Assembly: GCF_025290835.2 (NCBI RefSeq)
Contig: NZ_JAOCQD020000002.1
Coordinates: 930,001 to 994,000, forward strand
DNA length: 64,000 nucleotides
Direction of reading: 5' to 3'
Source of the DNA: Aquabacterium sp. OR-4
GTDB taxonomy: Bacteria; Pseudomonadota; Gammaproteobacteria; Burkholderiales; Burkholderiaceae_C
The translations under genes were made by a program, and so were the position numbers. Positions within the stretch are counted from its first letter, which is position 1, and every line of letters begins with the position of its first letter. The notes under the pieces are model-generated. The model was not told where the DNA came from. It searched no databases and was given only the letters and a program-made list of their open reading frames with translations. This document shows positions 40,670-51,276 of this stretch, one piece after another.

Positions 40670-42897
40670 ACACGCCGCGGCTGTCGCCCTGGTTCGGCAT
40701 CGTGGGCCTGGCCCTGCTGGCCACGCTGCTGGCGGCCGCCTTCGTGCAGGCGCGGCAGTTCGCGCTGCTCAACCTCACCGTGCAATACCAGGACGACTAC
40801 CTGGTGCTCAACCTGTACCAGGTGGAGACCGAGTACCTGCGCCTGCGCGAGCAGTGGCAAAAGCCCGCCGAGCAGGCCGACAGCACGGCGCTGAAGCTGC
40901 GCTACGACATCTTTCTGTCGCGCGTGGGCCTGCTCGACAACGAGCGCGCCTCGCGCCTGCTGGGCAGCTCCAGCCAGGCCAGCACGGCCCTCAGCGCGAT
41001 TGCCGCCTTCACCCGCCGTGCCGACCTGTACCTGGGCGACGGCACCCGCGCCGATGCCATCAGCCCGCAGGCCGCCGACGCGCTGCTGCAAGACCTGCTG
41101 GCGCTCGACGCGCCGATCCACCAGCTGATGCTGGAGGCCTCGCACCGCGTGGCGATGCAGGTCACCGAGCGCCAGGAGAAGGTGCGCCAGCACAACCGCA
41201 TCGGCCTGGCGCTGACCGGTTTTCTGGTGGCCATGGTGATGCTGTTTGCCGGCCTGGCGATGCGCCAGATGCGCAAGCTCGACGAACGCCACCAGCGCCT
41301 GCAGACCCTGGCCGACGAGCTGCGCGACGCGCGCATCGACGCCGAGGACGCCAATGCCGCCAAGAGCGAGTTCCTGGCCGACATGAGCCACGAGCTGCGC
41401 ACGCCGCTGCACGGCCTGCTGGGCATGCTGTCGCTGGTGAAGGACTCCCCGCGCGACCCGCGTTCGGCCGAATGGCTGGGCGTGGCCGACGACTCGGCCA
41501 ACCACCTGCTGCGCCTGCTCGACGACATCCTCGACCTGGCCAAGCTCGAATCGGGCTCGCTGCGCCTGGTGCCGCAGGCGGTGCACCTGCCCACGCTGCT
41601 GCGCGAGGTGCAGGCCTTGCTGCTGCCCAATGCCCAGGCCAAGGGCCTGGCGCTGCAGCTCGAGGCCGCCGACGGCCTGCCGGCGCATGTGCAGCTCGAC
41701 CCCACGCGGGTGCGCCAGGTGCTCTACAACCTGCTGGCCAATGCCATCAAGTTCTCGGATGCCGGCGCCATCGTGCTGCGCTGCGGCCGCCAGGCCGCCG
41801 ACGACGGCGCGCCGCGCCTGGTGTTTGCGGTGGCCGACACCGGCATCGGCATGGACCGGCACACGCTGTCGCAGCTGTTTCGCCGCTTCGGCCGGGCCGA
41901 CGACCCGCTGGCCCGGCGCCAGGCCGGCACCGGCCTGGGCCTGGCCATCTCGCGCAACCTGGCGCGGCTGATGGGCGGCGAGATCGCGGTGCGCAGCGCG
42001 CCGGGCGCCGGCAGCGTGTTCACCTTCCACTGCCCGCTGCTGCTGAGCCCGGCCGCGCCGGCCCGGCCCGGCCTGCTGCCGCCGGCGCCGCTGCGCTCGC
42101 TGTCGGTGCTGGTGGCCGAAGACCACCCGGTCAACCGCCTGTACATGGCCGCGCTGCTCGAGCGCCTGGGCCACCAGGGCCGCTTTGCCGAGAACGGGCT
42201 CGAGGCGCTGCAGGCCGTGCAGGCCGCCGCCGAACAGCCTTTTGACATCGTGCTGATGGACGTGCACATGCCGGTGATGGACGGCGTGGCCGCCATCGAG
42301 GCCATTCGTGCCCTGCCCGGCACGGCCGGCCGCACCACCATCGTGGCGCTGACCGCCGACGTGTTTGCCGACACCCGCGAGCGCTGCCTGCGCGCCGGCG
42401 TGAGCGAGGTGGTGGCCAAGCCGGTCAGCCTGACCGGGCTGCAGGCGCTGTTTGCGCGCCTGTTCGGCACCGCCACCGAGCTGCCGCCGGTGCCGGCGCT
42501 GCAGGTGGAGGGGGGCGACACGGTGCCCCTGCTCGATCGCCAGATGCTGCGCAATGTGCGCGAGCTGATGGGCGCCGAGCAGCTGCCGGGCCTGTACGGC
42601 GGCTTTTTTCAGCAGGTGGACGATGCCTCGCGCCGCATGCGCGAGGCCATGCGCGAGGCCGATGCCGAAGCCCTGCGGCGCGCGGCGCACAGCGTCAAGG
42701 GCGCGGCGCTCAACCTGGGCCTGTCGGCCCTGGCCGAGGCGGCCGCCACACTGAGCCGCGACGCGCGCCAGCTGGGCGCCGCGGCCCTGGCGCTGGCGCT
42801 GCAGCGCTTTGACGAGACGCTGGCCGCCACCCGCGTGCTGTGCGTCAGCGAAGGCCTGCTGGCCACCAGCCCCGCCGCCACCGCACCGGCGCCCTGA
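40666..42897 (+). CDS. Hybrid sensor histidine kinase with receiver and Hpt domains
   Basis: A 743-residue membrane kinase. Two membrane helices (about residues 9-27 and 181-203) flank a periplasmic helical sensor of about 150 residues. HisKA has FLADMSHELRTPLHG (His242), HATPase has NAIKFSDA, DTGIGM and GTGLGLAIS, the receiver starts LVAEDHPVNR with phospho-acceptor Asp532 in LMDVHMPVMDG, and the Hpt domain has His675 in AAHSVKGAALNLG. The full phosphorelay needs a final response regulator, and none is adjacent. It starts at a GTG overlapping the upstream gene's stop. Confidence 0.93.
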   Translation: MNTPRLSPWFGIVGLALLATLLAAAFVQARQFALLNLTVQYQDDYLVLNLYQVETEYLRLREQWQKPAEQADSTALKLRYDIFLSRVGLLDNERASRLLGSSSQASTALSAIAAFTRRADLYLGDGTRADAISPQAADALLQDLLALDAPIHQLMLEASHRVAMQVTERQEKVRQHNRIGLALTGFLVAMVMLFAGLAMRQMRKLDERHQRLQTLADELRDARIDAEDANAAKSEFLADMSHELRTPLHGLLGMLSLVKDSPRDPRSAEWLGVADDSANHLLRLLDDILDLAKLESGSLRLVPQAVHLPTLLREVQALLLPNAQAKGLALQLEAADGLPAHVQLDPTRVRQVLYNLLANAIKFSDAGAIVLRCGRQAADDGAPRLVFAVADTGIGMDRHTLSQLFRRFGRADDPLARRQAGTGLGLAISRNLARLMGGEIAVRSAPGAGSVFTFHCPLLLSPAAPARPGLLPPAPLRSLSVLVAEDHPVNRLYMAALLERLGHQGRFAENGLEALQAVQAAAEQPFDIVLMDVHMPVMDGVAAIEAIRALPGTAGRTTIVALTADVFADTRERCLRAGVSEVVAKPVSLTGLQALFARLFGTATELPPVPALQVEGGDTVPLLDRQMLRNVRELMGAEQLPGLYGGFFQQVDDASRRMREAMREADAEALRRAAHSVKGAALNLGLSALAEAAATLSRDARQLGAAALALALQRFDETLAATRVLCVSEGLLATSPAATAPAP

Positions 42898-42910
42898 GCC
42901 GCGCCCACGC

Positions 42911-42975
42911 GGCGTGACGCGGCGTGACGCGGCGTGACGCGGCGCGGCGCGGCGCGGCGCCGTGCCGTGCCGTGC
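42911..42975. repeat. Compound tandem repeat (10-bp x3, 5-bp x4, 5-bp x3)
   Basis: GGCGTGACGC three times (42911-42940), GGCGC four times (42941-42960) and CGTGC three times (42961-42975) stand back to back in the 85-bp gap between the convergent kinase and LD-carboxypeptidase genes. The three arrays look as if they were derived from one another by slippage. Confidence 0.85.
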
Positions 42976-42982
42976 CGCCGGA

Positions 42983-43927
42983 TCAGGCCACGCCGCGCGG
43001 GCGCAGAAAATCCTGCAGCAGGGTCAGCGTGCCGGCCGCGCTGTCCAGCCGGGCGGCCACGCCCAGCGGCAGCGGCTGGTGCGGGCTGCCGTGGCCCGTG
43101 GGCCAGCCGGCCAGCACCGGTTTGCCCAGGCCGGCCAGGTGCTCGCGCAGCACGGCCTCGGTGTCGGCCACCGCGGCACCGTCGGTGAAGCTGCCCAGCA
43201 CGAAGCCGGCCGCCTGCTCCAGCAGGCCGGCCAGGCGCAGCTGCAGCAGGCAGCGGTCGATCCGGTAGGCCGGCTCACCCACCTCTTCAATGAACAGCAG
43301 CGCGCCCTCGGTGCGCGGCTGCCAGGGTGTGCCGCACAGCGCCGCCAGCAGGCTGAGGTTGCCGCCCAGCAGCCGGCCCTGCACCGTGCCCGGCACCCGC
43401 CAGGCACCGGGCAGCAGGGGCGGCGCCAGCACCTCGCCGGCGCTCCAGCCCTGGCGCAGCCGCGTGAACAGCGCCTGAGCATCGGCCTCGCGGCCGGGCA
43501 GCAGCAGGTCGGAGGCCGGCATCGGCGCATGCAGCGTGGGCCAGCCCAGGCGGTCGAGCAGCAGGTGCAGCGCGGTGATGTCGCTGTAGCCGATCAGCAG
43601 CTTGGGCCGGCGCGCCAGCTGCGCCACATCCATGGCCGGCAGCAGGCGCGCGCTGCCATGGCCGCCGCGCAGGCACCACACCGCGTCCACCTGCGGGTCG
43701 GCGAAGGCGGCCTGCAGATCGGCCAGGCGCTGGGCGTCGGGCCCCGACAAGAACTCATGCGCCGGATGCCGCGCGTGGCAGCCGGGGTACAGCCGCGCCT
43801 GCCAGCCCTGGGCCTGCAGCAGGGCCGGCACCGCGGCCACGCGCTCGGCCGCCGCCGGCCCGGCCGGGGCAATGATGGCCAGCGTGGCGCCGGGGGCCAG
43901 GGCGTGCAACAGCGGTGGAGTGCTCAT
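42983..43927 (-). CDS. ldcA: LD-carboxypeptidase (peptidase S66), cytoplasmic
   Basis: A 314-residue S66 peptidase without a signal peptide, so it fits the cytoplasmic LdcA role of trimming murein tetrapeptides to tripeptides for recycling. Catalytic Ser115 is in LIGYSDITAL, the Glu in LFIEEVGEPAYRIDR (214/215), and His279 in PTGHGSPHQPLPLG; CLRGGHGSARLLP forms the substrate site. Numbering agrees with the Pseudomonas enzyme. It is a diverged paralogue of the exported S66 protein at 2673. It lies downstream of a sigma-54 activator on the same strand, 113 bp apart. Confidence 0.93.
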   Translation of the reverse strand: MSTPPLLHALAPGATLAIIAPAGPAAAERVAAVPALLQAQGWQARLYPGCHARHPAHEFLSGPDAQRLADLQAAFADPQVDAVWCLRGGHGSARLLPAMDVAQLARRPKLLIGYSDITALHLLLDRLGWPTLHAPMPASDLLLPGREADAQALFTRLRQGWSAGEVLAPPLLPGAWRVPGTVQGRLLGGNLSLLAALCGTPWQPRTEGALLFIEEVGEPAYRIDRCLLQLRLAGLLEQAAGFVLGSFTDGAAVADTEAVLREHLAGLGKPVLAGWPTGHGSPHQPLPLGVAARLDSAAGTLTLLQDFLRPRGVA

Positions 43928-44040
43928 GGGTGGGGGCTTGATCTCGCGCGCGCGGCCGGGCCTGGGCGAGAGGGGTGGCGAGAGGGGGTGGCGAAGGGGA
44001 CGAAAGGGTTGAGCGTGTGGCGGGGCCGGCGCGCACGGCC

Positions 44041-45651
<1,611 letters not shown>

Positions 45652-45799
45652 GGCGGGCGGCGGTGGCCTTGGCCGCCGCGGTTGTGGACTGCGCACACTG
45701 TAAGGCCGCGGCCCGCACCGGCAGCCGCTGGCGCAGCGGCGTCGCGGTGCGGTCGCGTGGGTGCGGCCGTCTCGGTGCCGGCGGGTCTTGGCCGGCCGC

Positions 45800-46729
45800 T
45801 TATGTGCGCGGGTTGACGCGCGCCGCCGCGGTGGCCGTGGCGGCATCGGCGCCTGCACCTGCGTCCACACGCGCGTCCACCTCCGCAGCGGCCACCGCGT
45901 CCGGCGGCCGTGGCGGGCCGTCGGCGGTCTGGCGCGCGATCTCGCTGAGCAGCTTGTGCGCGGCCTGGGCCGGGCTGCCATCCAGCGGCGGCAAGCGGCC
46001 AGCGGCCGGCGCCGGTGCGGGCGCCGCCGCGGCACTGCCGGCCACCGCGACCACCGCAGCCGGTGCCGCCAGCCGGCTGCGCTGGGCCAGCGCCAGCAGC
46101 AGCGCCGCCAGCGTGGCAAACAGCAGGCCGCCCAGCAGCGGCAGCAGGCGCAGCGCGATCTCCTGGCGCGCCTTCTTCACCGACCACTGGGCCAGATCGT
46201 CGTGGTGGCGCCACCAGCGCTCCAGCGTGTCGAGCAGCTGGCGGTAGGCGAGCTGCGACTCGCCGGCCAGCAGGCGGCGCGCACGGCCGGCCTCGCTGGC
46301 ATTGCCGACGGCGGCGCGGGCCGCGCCCAGCACCTGGTCCTGCACCGACCACCAGCTGCCCAGCGCGCTGTTGACATCGGCCAGCAGCTTGCGGTCAGAG
46401 GCATCGTGCAGCCGCGACACCTGGCTGGCCAGGCGCTCGGCAATGCGGCCGCGCTGCTGCATCAGCCGCGCCTCGACATCGCGGCGCTCGCGCTCGTCGT
46501 CCAGCAGCAGCAGCAGGGCTTCGAGGCCGCGTGCCTCGTCGGCCAGCAAGGCCAGGTCGTGCACCATGCGGGCGGCCGGCAGGGCCACCTGCTCGAGGCG
46601 CTCGAGCTCCTGGCCCAGCCGGGCGGCGCGGCTGAGCGACACGCCGGTGAGCACGCCCAGCACGGCCAGCACCAGCACCAGCGCGGTGGCAAAGCGCTGG
46701 CCGTGGCGCAGGGAGTGCAGCAGGTTCAT
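45800..46729 (-). CDS. Four-helix-bundle sensor-like membrane protein without an output domain
   Basis: A 309-residue protein built like the input half of a methyl-accepting chemotaxis protein: membrane helix (FATALVLVLAVLGVLTGVSL), a periplasmic helical domain of about 150 residues, and a second membrane helix (LLPLLGGLLFATLAALLLAL). The cytoplasmic part is only about 100 Ala/Pro-rich residues, including SPAQAAHKLLSEIARQTADGP, with no recognisable HAMP, methyl-accepting or kinase domain. It might be an orphan sensor, a truncated receptor or a partner of the neighbouring regulators. The ATG at 46729 is used. The gene reads towards the sigma-54 activator. Confidence 0.7.
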   Translation of the reverse strand: MNLLHSLRHGQRFATALVLVLAVLGVLTGVSLSRAARLGQELERLEQVALPAARMVHDLALLADEARGLEALLLLLDDERERRDVEARLMQQRGRIAERLASQVSRLHDASDRKLLADVNSALGSWWSVQDQVLGAARAAVGNASEAGRARRLLAGESQLAYRQLLDTLERWWRHHDDLAQWSVKKARQEIALRLLPLLGGLLFATLAALLLALAQRSRLAAPAAVVAVAGSAAAAPAPAPAAGRLPPLDGSPAQAAHKLLSEIARQTADGPPRPPDAVAAAEVDARVDAGAGADAATATAAARVNPRT

Positions 46730-46855
46730 GGCAGTGCCGGTGGGGGGCTGAGCGGTGGAATGCAATAACGCGTATGGCGAGCGGCACAGGGCCGCCGGTC
46801 GGGCAGGCCTGCCCGCTGCCGATGGTGGCGCGGCCGCGGCCACGCAAAGCGCCGA

Positions 46856-49549
46856 TCAACCGGGCGATCGCGGCGCTGTTGCGGCCCGGCGGCGGCGCGG
46901 CGCGGCGGGCACGGCCTCGGCGGCATCGAGCACGGCCTCGGACTCGGCCACCATGCGCGCCAGCCGGTCGGCCAGCTTCTCGGTGCTGAGCTGCTCGCGA
47001 AAGCGCTCCACCATCAGCGCCAGCGCAAAGGGGCTGGGCGCAGGCAGCGTCACCGCCTCGATGCGCTGGCGGCGCAAGCGCGCCAGGCAGGCGGCCAGGT
47101 GGCCCAGGTCGAGCTCCTGCGCCAGCACCTCGGCATCGGCCTGGCCGAGCAGGCGGTTGGCCGGGTCGTACTTGCGAAACACCTCGTAGAACAGGCCCGA
47201 CGAGGCCTGCAGCTGCCGCGTGCTCTTGGGCGCGCCGGGATAGCCAGTGAACACCAGGCCGGCCACGCGGGCGATCTCGCGAAAGCGGCGCAGCGCCAGC
47301 TCGCTGCTGTTGAGGCTGGCCAGCACGTCGTGCAGCAGCTGGCCGTCGGCCTCGTCACCGGCCAGCAGCGCGTGGTCGAGCAGGCCGGCGATGTCGACCG
47401 CATCGGCCGAGAGCAGCTCGAAGCCGTAGTCGTTGATGCTGATCGAGAAGGTGTTGGGCCGCTCGCGCGCCAGCCGCCAACCCAGCAGGCTGGCCAGGCC
47501 CAGGTGCACAAAGCGCCCGGCAAAGGGGTAGATGAACAGGTGGTGGCCCTCGCGCGAGCGGTACTGCTCGAGCAGCAGCGCCGCCGGCGTGGGCAGGCGC
47601 GACAGGCGCGCCTGGGCCTGCAGCATCGGCCGCGCGGCCTGCAGCTCGGGGTCGGTGGCCACGCCGGCCGGATCGGCCTGCCCGTCGTCGGACACACAGC
47701 CGGACACACAGCCGGGCACACAGCCGGCCAGCACCGCCAGCGTGGCATCGGCCAGCTCGCTGCTCAGCGGCATCTTGCCGCCCTGCCAGCTGGGCACCAG
47801 GCCACGCTTGCCGCTGCTCTTCTTGACGAAGGCCACCATGTCCTGGGTGCGCACGTACTCCAGCACCCGGCCGCCGAACACGAAGCAGTCACCCTTGTTC
47901 AGCCGGGCGATGAAGCCCTCCTCGATCTGCCCCAGCGTGCCGCCCATGCCGGCCGACGAGAACCACTTCACCAGCATGGAACTCTCGCCGACGATGGTGC
48001 CCACCTGCAGCCGGTGGCGCAGTGCAATGCCGCGGTCCTCCACGCGGTAGACGCCATCGCGCAGCACCACGCGGTGGTACTCGGGGTAGGCGCCCAGCGA
48101 CGCGCCGCCGCGCACCACGAAATCCAGCGCCCACTGGAAGGCCTCGCGCGGCAGCGCGCGGTAGCTCCAGGTGCGGCGCACCTCGTCGTACAGCGCGTCG
48201 GCCGTGCAGCCATCGCCGAGCGTCGAGTCGGCGGCAAAGCCGCCGCCGAGCGCCACCGTCACCAGGTGCTGCACCAGCACGTCCAGCGGCTGCTCGGGCG
48301 CCTGCCGCGGCTCGACCCGGCCGGCGGCCACGGCGCGGCGCGCGGCCACGGCCTCGATCAGCTCCAGCGTGTTGGTGGGCACCAGCGTGATGCGGCTGGG
48401 CCGCCCCGGCTGGTGGCCCGAGCGGCCGGCGCGCTGCAGCAACCGCGCCACGCCCTTGGCCGAGCCGATCTGCAGCACGCGCTCGACCGGCAGGAAGTCC
48501 ACGCCCAGGTCGAGCGACGAGGTGGCCACCACCGCCTTCAGCCGGCCGGCCTTCAGGCCGGCCTCCACCCATTCGCGCACGCCCTTGTCGAGCGAGCCAT
48601 GGTGCAGCGCGATCTCGCCGGCCCATTCGGGGCGGGCGGCCAGCAGCAGCTGATACCAGGCCTCGGCCTGCGAGCGCACATTGGTGAACACCAGCGTGCT
48701 GCCGCCGCTGGCCGCGGTGCGGGCGATCTCGTCGGCCACCGGCTGCTGCATCTGCGCGCCCAGGTGGCCGCCCCACGAAAAGCGCCCCGGCTGGGCCGGC
48801 AGCAGGGTGTCGATGACCAGCGCCTTGTCGATGCGCCCGCGCACCAGGCGCGGCGCCGGGCGCCGGGGCCGGGGGCCCAGCAGCATGGCCATGGCCGCCG
48901 GCAGATTGCCCAGCGTGGCCGACAGGCCCCACACCACCAGCCTGGGGTTCCAGGCCTGCAGGCGCGCCAGCAGCAGCTGCACCTGCACGCCGCGCTTGTT
49001 GCCCACCATCTCGTGCCACTCGTCCACCACCACGGTGTGCACGCCGCGCAGCAGCGCCCGGGCATCGGCCTTGGTCAGCAGCAGCGTGGCCGATTCGGGG
49101 GTGGTGACCAGCGCGGTGGGCAGGCGCCGGTCCTGCCGCGCGCGCTCGGCGCTGCCAGTGTCGCCACTGCGCAGGCCCAGGCTCCAGGCCGGTGCCAGAT
49201 CGGCCAGCGGCGCGGCCAGCGCGCGTTGCGTGTCGGCCGCCAGCGCGCGCATCGGCGTGATCCAGAGCAAGCCGAGCGGCGGCGCGGCGCCGGCCTGGGC
49301 ACGCTCCGGCCCGGCCTGCATCGGCACCCCCAGCGTGGCCGCGCGCAGCACCGCACCCAGGCCCACGGCGTAGGTCTTGCCGGCGCCGGTGGTGGCATGC
49401 AGCAGGCCGCTGCGCCCCTCGGCGCAGGCCGCCCAGACCTCGCGCTGAAAAGCGAACGGCAGCCAGCCGCGCCCAGCAAACCAGGCCTCGGCGGCCTGCA
49501 GCGCGGGGCATGGCGCGCGGTCGGGGGCGGCGGCCGGGGTCGTGGGCAT
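46856..49549 (-). CDS. Lhr-type DEXH-box DNA helicase (ligase-associated DNA damage response family)
   Basis: An 897-residue superfamily 2 helicase. Motif I is [14 protein letters not shown], motif [11 protein letters not shown] (a DEWH variant), motif III SATLGN, motif [18 protein letters not shown], motif [13 protein letters not shown] and motif [13 protein letters not shown]. The C-terminal Lhr core and winged-helix regions follow. Family members are usually encoded beside a ligase, an exonuclease and a phosphoesterase in a DNA-repair cluster; none of these is adjacent here. A small [13 protein letters not shown] insertion is encoded by a 12-bp repeat (47691-47726). The ATG at 49549 is used. 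Confidence 0.92.
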   Translation of the reverse strand: MPTTPAAAPDRAPCPALQAAEAWFAGRGWLPFAFQREVWAACAEGRSGLLHATTGAGKTYAVGLGAVLRAATLGVPMQAGPERAQAGAAPPLGLLWITPMRALAADTQRALAAPLADLAPAWSLGLRSGDTGSAERARQDRRLPTALVTTPESATLLLTKADARALLRGVHTVVVDEWHEMVGNKRGVQVQLLLARLQAWNPRLVVWGLSATLGNLPAAMAMLLGPRPRRPAPRLVRGRIDKALVIDTLLPAQPGRFSWGGHLGAQMQQPVADEIARTAASGGSTLVFTNVRSQAEAWYQLLLAARPEWAGEIALHHGSLDKGVREWVEAGLKAGRLKAVVATSSLDLGVDFLPVERVLQIGSAKGVARLLQRAGRSGHQPGRPSRITLVPTNTLELIEAVAARRAVAAGRVEPRQAPEQPLDVLVQHLVTVALGGGFAADSTLGDGCTADALYDEVRRTWSYRALPREAFQWALDFVVRGGASLGAYPEYHRVVLRDGVYRVEDRGIALRHRLQVGTIVGESSMLVKWFSSAGMGGTLGQIEEGFIARLNKGDCFVFGGRVLEYVRTQDMVAFVKKSSGKRGLVPSWQGGKMPLSSELADATLAVLAGCVPGCVSGCVSDDGQADPAGVATDPELQAARPMLQAQARLSRLPTPAALLLEQYRSREGHHLFIYPFAGRFVHLGLASLLGWRLARERPNTFSISINDYGFELLSADAVDIAGLLDHALLAGDEADGQLLHDVLASLNSSELALRRFREIARVAGLVFTGYPGAPKSTRQLQASSGLFYEVFRKYDPANRLLGQADAEVLAQELDLGHLAACLARLRRQRIEAVTLPAPSPFALALMVERFREQLSTEKLADRLARMVAESEAVLDAAEAVPAAPRRRRAATAPRSPG
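47691..47726 (-). repeat. 12-bp tandem repeat in the helicase gene
   Basis: Three units (GACACACAGCCG twice, then GGCACACAGCCG) encode the Cys-rich insertion [11 protein letters not shown] between conserved parts of the helicase C-terminal region. Confidence 0.85.
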
Positions 49550-49776
49550 CGGATCATTGTGCTGGGTGGGCGGGCTGGGCGGGCTGGGCGCGTGTGGCCA
49601 GGGCTGCGCTCCGACCTGTGGCCCCGGCCTGGCGCGCTGTCGCGCAGGTGACGAGAACACCGCGCCTGGCGCTGCGGCCGGGCCGATTTGCAGGGAATCC
49701 TCTAGACAGCTCTCCCGACGGGCGCCCCAGGCCGGGGCGGACAATCCAGCGGTTCGCACAGCCGAGGCATCACCCG

Positions 49777-50589
49777 ATGGCCACCCGACACCCGCACCGC
49801 GGCGCGCCGCACACCCTGCACTCGCTGATCGAGTGGCGCGCGCTGCTGGAGATGGCCATGCTGCCGATGGCCTGGCCGATGCTGGCCGGCGCCCAGCCAG
49901 GCGACGGCCACCCGGTGCTGCTGCTGCCCGGCTTCATGGCCGACGAAGGCACGCTGGTGGCGCTGAAGCTGTTTCTGCGCGGCCGCGGCTACGACGTGCA
50001 GACCTGGGGCCTGGGCCGCAACATCGGCTTCCAGCGCCGCCATGCCGAGGCGCTGGAAAAAAAGATCCGCCACCTGCACCACAAGACCGGCCGCACCGTC
50101 AGCCTGGTGGGCTGGAGCCTGGGCGGCGTGTTCTCGATGTACGGCGCGCTGCAGGCCAGCGACTGTGTGCGCCAGGTCATCACGCTGGGCAGCCCGATCA
50201 GCGTGGGCCCCGAGGGCAGCCGCTCACCGCCGCTGGTGAAGGCCCTGTACCGCTTGATCGCCCACCCGATGGGCCCCGAGGTGCATGTGATGCAGCCGCG
50301 CGTGAAGCAGCTGCGCGAGCGCCAGCTGCCGCCGGTGCCGGTGAGCTGCCTGTACTCGATCAGCGACGGCGTGGTGCCGCCCCAGGAAGCCACCGTGGAC
50401 GGCCCCGACAGCCAGGTCGAGAACATCCGCGTGGCCGGCAGCCACACCGGCCTGGGCTTCAACGCCATGGTGATGTGCGTGGTGGCCGACCGCCTGGCCC
50501 AGCCCGAAGGCCATTGGCAGCCCTTTCAACCCGCCGGCCTGCCGGGCATGGCCTACAGGCTGCTGACGCACGAGGCGCTGCCGATCTGA
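49777..50589 (+). CDS. Alpha/beta-hydrolase (lipase/PGAP1-like)
   Basis: A 270-residue alpha/beta-hydrolase. The oxyanion-hole strand is [15 protein letters not shown], the nucleophile elbow is [10 protein letters not shown] (Ser in GWSLG), and the likely catalytic Asp and His are in SDGVVPP and AGSHTGLG. No signal peptide is clear. The substrate is unknown; the closest pattern is that of lipase-like hydrolases near lipid or polyester metabolism genes. It is divergent from the helicase across 227 bp and convergent with the DUF1294 gene. Confidence 0.85.
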   Translation: MATRHPHRGAPHTLHSLIEWRALLEMAMLPMAWPMLAGAQPGDGHPVLLLPGFMADEGTLVALKLFLRGRGYDVQTWGLGRNIGFQRRHAEALEKKIRHLHHKTGRTVSLVGWSLGGVFSMYGALQASDCVRQVITLGSPISVGPEGSRSPPLVKALYRLIAHPMGPEVHVMQPRVKQLRERQLPPVPVSCLYSISDGVVPPQEATVDGPDSQVENIRVAGSHTGLGFNAMVMCVVADRLAQPEGHWQPFQPAGLPGMAYRLLTHEALPI

Positions 50590-50623
50590 GGCAGCACGGC
50601 GCCGCCGCCACAGCTGCGGCTTG

Positions 50624-51235
50624 TCAGCCGGCCGCCTGCCGCGCCAGCCAGGCACTGCCGCCGACAAAGGCCGCCACGTTGGCCAGCACCGTGCCCCAGA
50701 AGGTCTGGCGAAAGCTGGCCTTGATGGTCTTGTGCCGCAGCAGCTGCTGGGCCAGCAGCGCGCCCGGCCAGCCGCCGGCCAGCGCCACCAGGTGCAGCTG
50801 GCTCTCGGCCACGCGCCAGTCGCCGCGCTCGGCTGCAGACTTGTCCATCGCGTACATCACGAAGGCCAGCGCGCTGGCGCCGACATACAGCCACAGCAGC
50901 CAGCCCGGCGGGCGCCACCAGAGCGCCACCCCGAGGGCCAGCAGCGCAAAGGCCGGCAGCAGCAGCAAGCTGGCCGCGCCCCCTGCCGCCACCGCGCCGC
51001 GCCGTGGTGCACGCGGCGGTGGCGCGGCACGCAGCGGCTTGACGGCCGTTGCGCGCTTCTTGCCCTGCGGCCCCAGTTCGACCTCGAACGAAAAGCGCTG
51101 GCCCGCCTGGGGCCGGCCGTCGAGGCCGCTGATGGCGCGCGCGTGCACCCAGATCGGCTCGCCGCCCTGGCTGGACTCCAGAAAACCGAAACCGCGCGCG
51201 TCATCCCAGCGCGTGAGGGTGCCTTCAAATCGCAT
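50624..51235 (-). CDS. Cold-shock domain fused to DUF1294 membrane domain
   Basis: A 203-residue fusion. Residues 1-65 form a CspA-like nucleic-acid-binding barrel (MRFEGTLTRWDDARGFGFLES, then WVHARAISG), with RNP-1-type GFGFLE. After an Arg/Ala linker the C-terminal half is DUF1294, with three or four membrane segments and the conserved FVMYAMDKSAAERGDWRV and ESQLHLVALAGGWPGALLAQ. The fusion recurs in proteobacteria but its role is unknown. An in-frame ATG at 51247 could add four residues. Confidence 0.9.
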   Translation of the reverse strand: MRFEGTLTRWDDARGFGFLESSQGGEPIWVHARAISGLDGRPQAGQRFSFEVELGPQGKKRATAVKPLRAAPPPRAPRRGAVAAGGAASLLLLPAFALLALGVALWWRPPGWLLWLYVGASALAFVMYAMDKSAAERGDWRVAESQLHLVALAGGWPGALLAQQLLRHKTIKASFRQTFWGTVLANVAAFVGGSAWLARQAAG

Positions 51236-51276
51236 GATGGCCGGCATGCTAACGCGGCGCCGCAGCGCCGCTGCGC

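Noticed and set aside
45652..45799. Missing output domain of the chemoreceptor-like protein lost by frameshift
   Set aside because: The region downstream of the stop has no methyl-accepting or kinase motif in any frame before the sigma-54 activator begins.
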